In this document: positions 33,955 to 44,765 of the stretch, piece by piece
Layout: every line of letters begins with the position of its first letter
Numbering within the stretch: the first letter of the stretch is position 1
DNA from: Siphonodentalium dalli
Taxonomy: Eukaryota > Mollusca > Scaphopoda > Gadilida > Siphonodentaliidae
Direction of reading: 5' to 3'
Assembly: GCA_032622095.1 (NCBI GenBank)
Contig: CP136065.1
Coordinates: 245,645,474-245,709,473, forward strand
DNA length: 64,000 bases
The notes under the pieces: generated by a model
What the model saw: the letters and a program-made list of their open reading frames with translations, nothing else
What the model was told of the DNA's origin: nothing
The model's database searches: none
Position numbers and translations under genes: made by a program

Positions 33955-34737
33955 AAGCTCTCCCAGTCTGACCACGCTCCTCCCACAAGCTCTCCCAGTC
34001 TCACCACGCCCCTCCCACAAGCTCTCCCAGTCTCACCACGTCCCTCTCACAAGCTCTCAAAGTCTCACTACGCCCCTCCCACAAGCTCTCCCAGTCTCAC
34101 CACGTCCCTCTCACAAGCTCTCCCAGTCTCACCACGTCCCTCTTACAAGCTCTCCCAGTCTCACCGCGCTCCTCCCACAAGCTCTCCCAGTCTCACCACG
34201 CCCCTCTCACAAGCTCTCCCAGTCTCACCACGTCCCTCTCACAAGCTCTCCCAGTCTCACCACGCCCCTCCCACAAGCTCTCCCAGTCTCACCACGTCCC
34301 TCTCACAAGCTCTCCCAGTCTCACCGCGCTCCTCCCACAAGCTCTCCCAGTCTCACCGCGCTCCTCCCACAAGCTCTCCCAGTCTCACCACGCTCCTCCC
34401 ACAAGCTCTCCCAGTCTCACCACGCCCCTCCCACAAGCTCTTCCAGTCTCACCACTTCCCTCCCACAAGCTCTCCCAGTCTCACCACGCCCCTCTCACGA
34501 GCTCTCCCAGTCTCACCACTCCCACAAGCTATCCCAGTCTCACCACGCCCCTCCCACAAGCTCTCCCTGTCTCACCGCGCCCCATCCCACAAGCTCTTCC
34601 AGCCTCATCAGGCTCCTCCCACAAGCTCTCCCAGTCTCGCCACGCCCCATCCCACAAGTTCTTCCAGCCTCATCAAGCTCCTCCCACAAGCTCTTCCAGC
34701 CTCATCAGGCTCCTCCCACAAGCTCTCCCATCTCACC
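33955..34737 (+). repeat. 32-bp minisatellite, ~24 copies
   Basis: Unit CACAAGCTCTCCCAGTCTCA followed by CCACGCCCCTCC. C/T-rich on this strand, so G/A-rich in the pre-mRNA; each unit has two or three GGG runs there. It starts 30 bp upstream of the exon e acceptor and fills almost half of intron 4. Confidence 0.93.
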
Positions 34738-34914
34738 TAGACCAAGACCATATAAATTTTTTTATAAAATATTATTCAAGTTATCATATGGACATCAAAC
34801 ATTTCTAACAGGTAGAATGACAAAAAGATATCATTCATTTCTATAATTTCTATACCCCCCCCCCCATAGGGGGTGACAACTGGTGCAAACTTATGGGTTC
34901 TTATCTGTGAAAAC

Positions 34915-35278
34915 CTTGAAATAATGTGTCTGTCATTTGCAGAATGAGGCTAAAATTCACCCTCTGGGAACCTCATTCTACTGAGGTCTCAACAGCTATG
35001 GGAGACCTAGGATCAGATTGAAGTTCCCCAGTTTAAGGTGGTGATGTTCACCCATTAGTCACCTCGATTATGCATTTTATCTTCTGAAAATTAGTGGATG
35101 TAAAAACTGCATGAAAAGAAAGGAAAAAGTAACTGAAAACATTGTTAATTTGAGGCTATAGAATGAGGTTCCCAGAGGGTGAATTTAGTGATGATAACTC
35201 GCTATGCAGGGTAGCGTCAATAAATTCACCCTCTGGGTACCTCATTCTGTAAATGACAGACACACTATTTCAAGGCTT
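34915..35278. mobile_element. B element, long form
   Basis: AAACCTTGAAATAATGTGTC to CACACTATTTCAAGGCTTG. The first core hairpin is reduced (AATGAGGCTAAAATTCACCC), the second is complete. Confidence 0.82.
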
Positions 35279-35315
35279 GTTTGTATGTAACATATTTATT
35301 GTGTCTCCCAATATA

Positions 35316-35528
35316 CAGTAATGCCCTAAATAATCGACTCCTTAACCACAGCAGAATTATGGGTAATTTTTCAGGATTTAGTCGGAAATATGGGTTGTTG
35401 CCATTCATCGGAAAGCTCTCAGTTAGAGCTTTCCGATGAATATCAACAAGCCATATTTCCGACTAAATCCTCAAAAGTTATCCATAATTCTGCTGTGGTA
35501 AAGGAGTCGATTATTTAGGGCATTACTG
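35316..35528. mobile_element. A element
   Basis: Complete, TA flanks, apex GCTCTCAGTTAGAGC, arms ~105 bp. Confidence 0.9.
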
Positions 35529-35689
35529 TAAATGATGATGGGGAGGTAATGAATGAGGAAGTAACCATTGGGATTGGAGCACAAGTTATCCAACTTATTT
35601 ATAAAGCTCCTCTCCTTATATACGTTTGTAGGTAAGGCTTGTTTGTCGTGTAATTATAGATTGTTTTACTCAGAGCGGCATACACTTAC

Positions 35690-35864
35690 GATTCGTTCCA
35701 GCTGGTTGGAAGTTTTGTAAGTCGAAGATGGTTATTTGCAGTCTGGGTACAACGTAATAGTTGCCGTCCGGCCTCGGTGCATCGATCGAGGGGCCATCCA
35801 TAGGATAAATATCCTTGTATTGTGGCTGCACTGTGAAGTCTGTGATGTCATAAAATATCCCGTT
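35690..35864 (-). CDS. Exon d: PKD-like segment
   Basis: 175 bp. Acceptor AATTATTTTTCAG|AAC and donor AATC|GTAAGT. Phase 0 in, one base out. It starts NGIFYDITDFTVQPQYKDI and contains NYYVVPRLQITIFDLQNF, two hydrophobic-alternating stretches like the opening strands of a PKD repeat. An intrarepeat linker (MDGPSIDAPRPDG) is unusually Pro/Asp rich. The fold is completed in exons e and f. No Cys is present. A-family hairpins lie on both sides (35316-35528, 35935-36147). Confidence 0.85.
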
Positions 35865-35934
35865 CTGAAAAATAATTATTGAAGTCAAATAAACACATGC
35901 ACAAGACACAACTAAACCATTTCTACCCTAAATA

Positions 35935-36147
35935 CAGTAATGCCCTAAATAATTGATTCCTTAACCACAGCAGAATTATGGGTAAATTTTCAGGATTTAG
36001 TCAGAAATATGGCTTGTTGCCATTCATCGGAAAGATCTCAGTGAGAGCTTTCCGATGAATGGCAACAAGCCATATTTCCGACTAAATCCTGAAATGTTAC
36101 CCATAATTCTGCTGTGGTTAAGGAGTCAATTATTTAGGGCATTACTC
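35935..36147. mobile_element. A element
   Basis: Complete; apex GATCTCAGTGAGAGC, right terminus one base off (TTACTC). Starts 70 bp upstream of the exon d acceptor. Confidence 0.9.
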
Positions 36148-36274
36148 TAGATTCCAGCTCTCACGCAGTTATACAAGTATACATTGCAACAGTGTTTTAT
36201 TCATTTAGAAGTTTGTTCAGGTAATAAAAGCAGACATCAAAAAAAAAAAAAAAGATATTACAAGAGCAGAATGA

Positions 36275-36391
36275 TTCATATTCATTGCTGGGAAATGTTC
36301 ACATAATAAGTTCAACAAATAACTTATGGGTGCTTGTTGAACTTATTATCTGAACATTTCCAAATGAGTACTTTGTGTAGAAAGTGTTAAA
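36275..36391. repeat. P element, small internal-deletion copy
   Basis: GGAAATGTTCACATAATAAG inverted against CTTGTTGAACTTATTATCTG around TGGGTGC; ends TGTGTAGAAAGTGTTAAAG. Confidence 0.6.
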
Positions 36392-36405
36392 GATGCCTGT
36401 ACTAT

Positions 36406-36965
36406 TTCACCCTTTCAAGACGGGAGCTGCGCTGGTGCAGCATTAAAGATCATGTGCCAGTGCATTCTCGTATATATTCAAGTCTCCCATAAGGACCCTC
36501 GCATATATAAGAGAATGCATTGGCAAAGCGTAACATAATATAATGATTTTAATCCTTTCATGACAGCTGCGCTGGTGCAGCATTAAAGAACCTGTGCCAG
36601 TGCAATCTTGTATATATTCAAGTCGCCGATAGGGACATGAATATATATGAGAATGCATTGGCACAGCGTAACATAATATGATGATTTTAATCCTTTCATG
36701 ACGAGAGCTGTGCCAGTGCATTCTCGTATATATTCAAGTCTCCCATAAGGACCCTCGCATATATAAGAGAATGCATTGGCAAAGCGTAACATAATATGAT
36801 GATTTTAACCCTTTCATGATGACAGCTTCACTGGTGCAGCATTAAAGATCCTGTGACAGTGCATTCTATTATATATGCGAGTCTCTCATTGGGAGCCTCG
36901 CATATATAAGAGAATACACTGGCTTACAAGTTCAAGGTAAATATTGTTAGGCCACCGATCCTCTT
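36406..36965. repeat. Tandemly amplified E elements
   Basis: Four successive units of ~100-140 bp, each starting (A)TCCTTTCATGAC with GCTGGTGCAGCATTAAAG (lost in the third), one core hairpin, and then CGTAACATAATATGATGATT, which leads into the next unit. The last unit continues into the long-form E interior (TCAAGGTAAATATTGTTAGG). Confidence 0.82.
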
Positions 36966-37232
36966 ATATATGCAAGGCGCCCTATGGGGAGGTTAGTGTA
37001 AACAGTATTTAATTCATAAAGTAATTACAAATAATTTACACTATAATAAACCGTTATGGTATGGAAGGGATTCGACAACAAGCTGATAGCTTATATATGC
37101 GAGGTGCCCTATGGGGAGGTTAGACTGTAAACAGTATTTAATTCATATAATTCATAAAGTAATTACAAATAATTTACACTATAATAAACCGTTATGGTAT
37201 GGAAGGGATTCGACAACAAGCTGATAGCTTAT
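36966..37232 (+). repeat. ~120-bp direct duplication
   Basis: CTATGGGGAGGTTAG through GATAGCTTATATATG twice in tandem; the second copy has ATTCATATA extra. The unit includes half an E core. Confidence 0.88.
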
Positions 37233-37414
37233 ATGTGTCATCTCCGGTTACGGTGTGACCGAGCCCACAATGTGAGTGTGATTGATTTAAGTGCGATGTG
37301 TTTCAGACAATTTGAGGTTTACAGTTAGAGTTCATTTATTTTTGTCTCGCATCAACTCATGTAGCGAGCTCGCTCAATAGGTGTGTCAATATTAAGTTTT
37401 ATGGAATAAACAGT

Positions 37415-37814
37415 TTAACCCTTTACCCAACAGAAGGGCCCTGTGCCAATGCATTCTATTATATATGCGAGTCGACCATAGGTCGCCTTGCATATATAAG
37501 AGAACGCATTGGCTTAACACATTAAAAATTATAAAATTGTTAAAGAATGTAAGAAAAAATGGTAAAAAGTGTTAAAAAAAGATTTTTTTTAGGCCAATGC
37601 ATTCTCTTATATATGCGAGGCGACCTATGGTCGACTCGCATATATAAGAGAATGCATTGGCACAGGGCATAACTGTAACCATCACAATGTGGTGAATGAG
37701 CCGGTTCCAATGATATCCATATGTGTATGGTTTTATTGAGACAGACCCAAGATAATTTAGGCTGTTGAAGCTTTATTTGGCCGGTTTTGGCCGGTTTGTT
37801 GGGTAAAGGGTTAA
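37415..37814. mobile_element. D element (D4), reversed
   Basis: Complete, opposite orientation to D1-D3; TTAA both ends. Confidence 0.9.
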
Positions 37815-37856
37815 GTGAGAATAGGAGACAGAGAAATAAAGTTGGTATTAGACATA

Positions 37857-38108
37857 CAGTAATGCCCTAAGTAATCGACTTCTCAACCACAGCAGAATTA
37901 TGGGTAACTTTTCATGATTTAGTCGGAAATATGGCTTGTTGCTATTCATCGGAAAGCTCTCAGTGAGAGCTTTCTGATGAATGGCAACAAGCTATATTTC
38001 AGTGAGAGCTTTCTGATGAATGGCAACAAGCCATATTTCCGACTAAATCCTGAAAAGTTACCCATAATTCTGCTGTGGTTAAGAAGTCGATTACTTAGAG
38101 CATTACTG
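37857..38108. mobile_element. A element with triplicated centre
   Basis: TA flanks; CAGTGAGAGCTTTCTGATGA...ATATTT occurs twice in the right arm, as at 11241-11492. Confidence 0.88.
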
Positions 38109-38212
38109 TATTAACATGAGATCAGTGGGAGAATTAGAGAGACAGATTTTGTAGAGCTGACCAATACCCTCTGAGACGACATCGCACCACGGTAACAGTT
38201 CACAAAGAATTT

Positions 38213-38358
38213 GAACGCGGGAGTGTTTTCTTATGTGATCTGGTTGTAGAACGCGGGAGTGTTTTCTTATATGATCTGGTTGTAGAACGCGGGAGTGTTT
38301 TCTTATGTGATCTGGTTGTAGAACGCGGGAGTATTTTCTTATGTGATCTGGTTGTAGA
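38213..38358 (+). repeat. 36-bp tandem repeat, 4 copies
   Basis: GAACGCGGGAGTGTTTTCTT followed by ATGTGATCTGGTTGTA; nearly identical copies. Confidence 0.93.
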
Positions 38359-38725
38359 CTAGCTCATTTTTGCATATCGTTTGAATTGATTTGGTTATTA
38401 TGCGCGGGCGTGATTTTACTTCTCTGAAAGATCACGATCCGTGGTGGCTTTTGTTATCAGAAATGATTTTTGAAATAAAAGTTAACCCTACTGCCAGAAA
38501 TAAAATTGACAGTACCTTGTAACAGTTGGCATGCAGATACATGGGTATACTTATTCCCGATTCGGTAATCATGTTTTATTGAAAATAAATAGTTATAATA
38601 TCATGCTGATCACACGTGATGTCTGTAAACATGTGTGATTACTTGTGCCGGGGAACTTCACTTCGAACCAGGCATCACCATATATGGAATTAGAGGTGGA
38701 GAAAAAAACAAGAATTAAACTATAT

Positions 38726-38822
38726 AAATCTAATAATTCTGAGCTTTGAAGGATGGATTCCTCGACTCAAATCAGATATTTTTCACCCCCGAAGCCAAAG
38801 AAATAGTAAGGGGTGTTAAAGG
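38726..38822. repeat. F element fragment
   Basis: AATTCTGAGCTTTGAAGGAT to CCCCGAAGCCAAAGAAATAG. Confidence 0.7.
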
Positions 38823-39207
38823 CACGTGCGGCCTTAATTGTCGAAAAGTATTCATATTTGTTCCAAACAACGTAAACAGGAAAACATTAAAACGCATACA
38901 GTTCCGTTCATATATACCATGACCATCGCGTAAACAGCATGTTATCATAAAGACATACTATATTTTACCTAAGCAAGGGCCTGGTTGTGTTACAGAAGAC
39001 AGCACAATGCTACTGGCTAATCACACACAAATGGCATAAACGCTCTTTAATAGTTCCATATCAGGTATTCACCAACAAAGAACGCTCTTTATGTTTACCA
39101 TCATAATATATACAAACACCAGAAAAGTAACTTTTTATGCTTCTGTTTACATAACAATGGTCAACCGTATGACAATAACATACTGTTTATGCGATATTTC
39201 TTATTTG

Positions 39208-39328
39208 TATACGGACAAAGTCTGTCTACATTTTGATGTTCTTTCTGTTTGTGGCGGTTTTTGACGGGTGGAGATATTTTCACAGGATACCCACCGCCAA
39301 GGCCAACCGTGTCTTTAAATTGGAATAA
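39208..39328 (+). pseudogene. Signal-anchor-like frame, copy 3
   Basis: ICIRTKSVYILMFFLFVAVF then DGWRYFHRIPTAKANRVFKL and a stop at 39328. No in-frame ATG is kept in this copy: the aligned upstream ATGCGATATTTC is in another frame. Differences from copy 2 fall often at third codon positions. Confidence 0.38.
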
Positions 39329-39331
39329 TAA

Positions 39332-39455
39332 TTTTGGGGTGTCAAATCAAAAGAAGTAGTAATTTAGGGGTGATAATAGGAAGAAAGTAACTTAGAGGTG
39401 TTAAATCAGAAGAAATAGTAATTTAGGCGTGTTAAATCGGAAGAAGTAGTAACTT
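39332..39455 (+). repeat. ~30-bp tandem repeat, 4 copies, F-derived
   Basis: Units of the type AGTAATTTAGGGGTGTTAAA followed by TCGGAAGAA; the same words end the F element at 26630-26650. Confidence 0.75.
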
Positions 39456-39459
39456 TGAT

Positions 39460-39564
39460 TTTCCCATAGGGAGCCTCGTATATATAAGAGAATACATTGG
39501 CCTAACAATATTTACCTTGACCTTGTAAGACAATGCATTCTCTTATATATGCAAGGCTCCCTAT
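39460..39564. repeat. E element interior
   Basis: Two facing half-cores around CCTAACAATATTTACCTTGA; both CCCTTT ends absent. Confidence 0.75.
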
Positions 39565-42500
39565 GTTTTCCAATGAAATTTAAAACAAATTTATAGCTCC
39601 CATTTAGTGGTCACTACGAAGATCAATATGATGTTTGGTGACAGTCGGATGAGGAATGTGGTATGTAGGTGTACCAAAGGAGTTAGTCATGCAAAGAGTA
39701 AAATCCCAGATGGCTGCCAGTGGCCATGTTTCTAAACAAAATTTGGAAAAATTAGATGACACCCATCTAGTGGTCATACCAAAGATTCATATGAAGTTTA
39801 AAGATGATGGGTGACGGCTGTCGTCTGCAGGGAGTGCCAGGATTAAAATCCAAAGAGTAATATCCAAGTGTTTTACAACGAAATTCAAAAATATGGCTCA
39901 CATCTAGTGGTCACCCGAAAGATCCATATGAAGTTGGTGACGATCGGATGGGTGATGGTGTCTGTACGGTGTGCCAATGGATTTAGTAATGCAAAGAGTA
40001 AAATCCAAGATGCTGACGGCAGCTTTCATAAAAAATTTATCAAATTTGATAGCTCCCATCTAGACTGGTAAACAAGCCTGTAAATGTTCATAACAATTCC
40101 CCAAATAAATGCGGGCTGCAGGGTATGCAGATATATTCAAATTTGAAATCAGTGATGGCCACTGGTGGCCATGTTTTTTCACAAATTTTGGAAATAGAAG
40201 TATGGGTCCCATCTAGAGGTCACCCTGAAGGTCAGTATGAAGTTTGGTGATGATCGGAAGAGGGAGGTGGCCTGTAGGTAAAATCCAAGATGGCTGCCGG
40301 CGGAATGTCAATGTTAACTTCCATGACAAATTTGATGATGATCAGACCAAGAGTACAGCCTGCAGCCCGTGATAATGTATTGAATATTGAAATCCAAGAT
40401 GGCCGATGCAGTCATGTTTTATTGACGAATGATCCCAAAAATGACTCATTCCAATCTACATGTCAATGTTAACAGCCATGACAAATTTCATAATTATCCG
40501 ATCAAAGGTACGACATGTAGCTCGTGCCAAAGGATTTAGTCAAGCAAAGAGTAAATCCAAGATGGCTGCCCGCAGCCATGTTTTATGGCCTAATGACCCC
40601 AAAATGACTCGTTCCCATACAAATGTCAAAGTTAGGTGATGATTGGAAGAGGGAGGTGGCCTGTAGGGTGTGCTGAAGGATTTAGTCATACAAAGAGTAA
40701 AATCCAAGATGGCGGCCAGTGGAATGTCAATGTTAACAACCATGACAAATTTCATGATCATCAGACCAACAAAACGGCCTGTAGCCCATGCTAATGGATT
40801 GAATTATGAAATCCAAGATGGCTGCTGGTGGCCATGTTTTTTCCCGAATGACCACAAAATGACTCGTTCTATGTCAATATCAACAGCCATGACAAATTTA
40901 ATGAAAGTGTCAATGACACTGTAGCTCAACTTGGAAAGGGAATAATTTAATATATTACAGTCAATGGAGCGATTAGGAATGTGGAAAGTTGAATGTCTAA
41001 TACTAGTTTATAGACATGAAGAGAAAAGTAAAATCCAAGATGGCTGCTGGCGGCCATTTTTTCGGCCGAATGACCCCAAAATGAGTCGTTCCCATCTACA
41101 TGTCATCGTTAACATCAATGACAAATTTTATGACGATCAGACTAAAGGTACGACCTGTAGCCCATGCTATAGAATTTAGTCATACAAAGAGTAAAATCCA
41201 AGATGGCTGCTGGCGGCCATGTTTTTTGGCCGATTGACCCCAAAATGACTCGTTCCAATCTACATGTCATTGTTAACATCCATGACAAATTTGATGATGA
41301 TCAGACTAAAGGTACGACCTGTAGCCCATGCTAAAGAATTTAGTCATACAAAGAGTAAAATCCAAGATGGCTGCTGGCGGCCATGTTTTTTGGCCGAATG
41401 ACCCCAAAATGACTCGTTTCCATCTACATATCAACATTAACATCCAGGACAAATTTCATGATGATCAGACGAATCGTACGACCTGTGGCCCGTGCTAATG
41501 GATTAAATTTTGAAATCCAAGATGGCCACTGGCGGCCATGTTTTTTGTCTGAATGACCCCAAAATGACTTGTTCCCATTTACATTCCAATTTCAACAGCC
41601 AAGAAAATTTTTATGATGATCAGACTAAAGGTACGACCTGCAGCCCGTGATAAAGAATTTAGTCATACAAAGAGTAAAATCTAAGATGGCTGCTGGTGGC
41701 CATGTTTTTTGTTGGCCGAATGACCCCAAAATGACTCGTTTCCATCTACATATCAACATTAACATCCAGGACAAATTTCATGATGATCAGACGAATCGTA
41801 CGACCTGTGGCCCGTGCTAATGGATTAAATTTTGAAATCCAAGATGGCTGCTGGCGACCATGTTTTTTGGCCGATTGACCCCAAAATTACTCGTTCCCAT
41901 CTACATGTCATTGTTAACATCCATGACAAATTTTATGATGATCAGACTAAAGGTACGACCTGCAGCCCGTGATAAAGAATTTAGTCATACAAAGAGTAAA
42001 ATCTAAGATGGCTGCTGGTGGCCATGTTTTTTGGCCGAATGACCCCAAAATGACTCGTTCCAATCTACATGTCATTGTTAACATCCATGACAAATTTGAT
42101 GATGATCAGACTAAAGGTACGACCTGTAGCCCATGCTAAAGAATTTAGTCATACAAAGAGTAAAATCCAAGATGGCTGCTGGCGGCCATGTTTTTTGGCC
42201 GAATGACCCCAAAATGACTCGTTTCCATCTACATATCAACATTAACATCCAGGACAAATTTCATGATGATCAGACGAATCGTACGACCTGTGGCCCGTGC
42301 TAATGGATTAAATTTTGAAATCCAAGATGGCCACTGGCGGCCATGTTTTTTGTCTGAATGACCCCAAAATGACTTGTTCCCATTTACATTCCAATTTCAA
42401 CAGCCATGAAAAATTTTATGATGATCAGACTAAAGGTACGACCTGCAGCCCGTGATAAAGAATTTAGTCATACAAAGAGTAAAATCTAAGATGGCTGCTG

Positions 42501-44335
42501 GTGGCCATGTTTTTTGTTGGCCGAATGACCCCAAAATGACTCGTTTCCATCTACATATCAACATTAACATCCAGGACAAATTTCATGATGATCAGACGAA
42601 TCGTACGACCTGTGGCCCGTGCTAATGGATTAAATTTTGAAATCCAAGATGGCTGCTGGCGACCATGTTTTTTGGCCGATTGACCCCAAAATTACTCGTT
42701 CCCATCTACATGTCATTGTTAACATCCATGACAAATTTTATGATGATCAGACTAAAGGTACGACCTGCAGCCCGTGATAAAGAATTTAGTCATACAAAGA
42801 GTAAAATCTAAGATGGCTGCTGGTGGCCATGTTTTTTGGCCGAATGACCCCAAAATTACTCGTTCCCATCTACATGTAAATATTATCATCCATGACAAAT
42901 TTCATAATGATCAGACAATCAGTACGACCTGTGGCCCGTGCTAATGGATTAAATTTTGAAATCCAAGATGGCCGCTGGCGGCCATGTTTTTTGTCCGAAT
43001 GACCCCAAAATGACTCGTTCCCATCTACATTCCAATATCAACAGCCATGACAAATTTTATAATGATCAGACTAAAGGTACGACCTGTAGCCCGTGCTAAA
43101 GGATTTAGTCATACAAAGAGTAAAATCCAAGATGGCTGCTGACGGCCATGTTTTTTGGCCGAATGACCCCAAAATGACTCGTTCCCATCTACATGTCATT
43201 ATTAACATTCTTGACAAATTTTATGATGATCAGACTAAAAGTAGGACCTGTAGCCCGTGCTAAAGGATTTAGTCATGCAAAGAGTAAAATCCAAGACGGC
43301 TGCTGGCGGCCATGTTTTTTGGCCGATTGACCCCAAAATGACTCGTTCCAATCTACATGTCATTGTTAACATCCATGACAAATTTGATGATGATCAGACT
43401 AAAGGTACGACCTGTAGCCCGTGCTAAAGAATTTAGTCATACAAAGAGTAAAATCCAAGATGGCTGCTGGCGGCCATGTTTTTGGGCCGAATGACCCCAA
43501 AATTACTCGTTCCCATCTACATGTCAATATTAACATCCATGACAAATTTCATGACGATCAGACGAACAGTGCGACCTGTGGCCCGTGCTAATGGATTGAA
43601 TTTTGAAAACAAAGATGGCCACTGGCGGCCATGTTTTTTGTCCGAATGACCCCAAAATGACTCGTTCCCATCTACATTCCAATTTCAACAGCCATGATAA
43701 ATTTCATGATTATCAGACTAAAGGTACGACCTGTAGCCCGTGCTAAAGGATTTAGTCATACAAAGAGTAAAATCCAAGATGGCTGCTGGCGGCCATGTTT
43801 TTTGCCCGAATAACCCAAAAATGACTCGTTCCCATCTACATGTCATTGTTAACATCCATGACAAATTTTATGACGATCTGACTAAAGGTACGACCTGTAG
43901 CCCGTGCTAAAGGATTTAGTCATGCAAAGAGTAAAATCGAAGATGACTGCTGGCGGCCATGTTTTTTGGCCGAATGACCTCAAAATTACTCGTTCCCATC
44001 TACATGTCAATATTAACATCCATGACAAATTTCATGACGATCAGACGAACAGTCCGGCCTGTAGCCCGTGCTAATGGATTGAACTTTGAAATCTAAGATG
44101 GCCACTGGCGGCCATGTTTTTTTTCCGTATGACCCCAAAATGAATCATTCCGGTACAAATGTTGATGTCAACAGCTATGACAAATTTCATAATGATCCGA
44201 TCAAAGGTACGACCTGTAGCCTCTATTGTTGACGCGTTACGTACACACGCACACACGCACACACGCACACACGGACGACGGACGACAAAGCCATGGCAAT
44301 AGCTCAAACTTTACAAAGTAAAGTTGAGCTAATAA
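39565..44335 (+). mobile_element. Pearl/Helentron-like element (3), expanded
   Basis: About two dozen direct ~161-bp core repeats. Each has AATCCAAGATGGCTGCTGGC, CCGAATGACCCCAAAATGAC and ATGACAAATTTCATGATGAT in order. Divergence is high at the left and low between ~41000 and ~44000. Five-unit blocks are duplicated at an 805-bp offset. The right end has an ACGC/GGACGAC microsatellite (44238-44288) and a hairpin TAGCTCAAACTTTAC / GTAAAGTTGAGCTA (44300-44331). Non-autonomous. Confidence 0.8.
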
Positions 44336-44765
44336 TGATGTGACCAAAGGTATGACCTGTTGCTCATGCCAAAGAATTTAGTCATGCAAAGAGTAAAATC
44401 CAAGATGGCTGCCAGCGGGCCGAACGACATCAAAATGACTCGCTACCATTTACATGTCAATGTTAACAACCATGATAAATTCATTGACGTTCAGATGAAC
44501 AGTACAGAAGCCTGTAGCCCATGCTAATGGATTGAATTTTGAAATCCAAGATAGCTGCTGGCAGTCATGTGTTTTTTTAGGCAAATTACCCTAAAATGAC
44601 CCTTTCCCATCTGCATGTCAATGTCAACATCTATGATCAATTTCAGAATGATCAGACCAAAGGTACGACCTGTAGCCTGCGTTAATGGAAATTGTTGATG
44701 GACACACATGCCTACACGGACGATGTATATCAACCCATGGCAATAGCTCAAACTTTACAAACCAT
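44336..44765 (+). mobile_element. Pearl-like element (4), 3' part
   Basis: Two more core repeats, then a reduced ACACACATGCCTACACGGAC tract and ATGGCAATAGCTCAAACTTT without the second hairpin arm. Seems a truncated relative fused to element 3. Confidence 0.7.

Noticed and set aside
33955-34737. CRISPR-like regular repeats
   Set aside because: Contiguous 32-bp minisatellite without unique spacers, in a eukaryotic intron.
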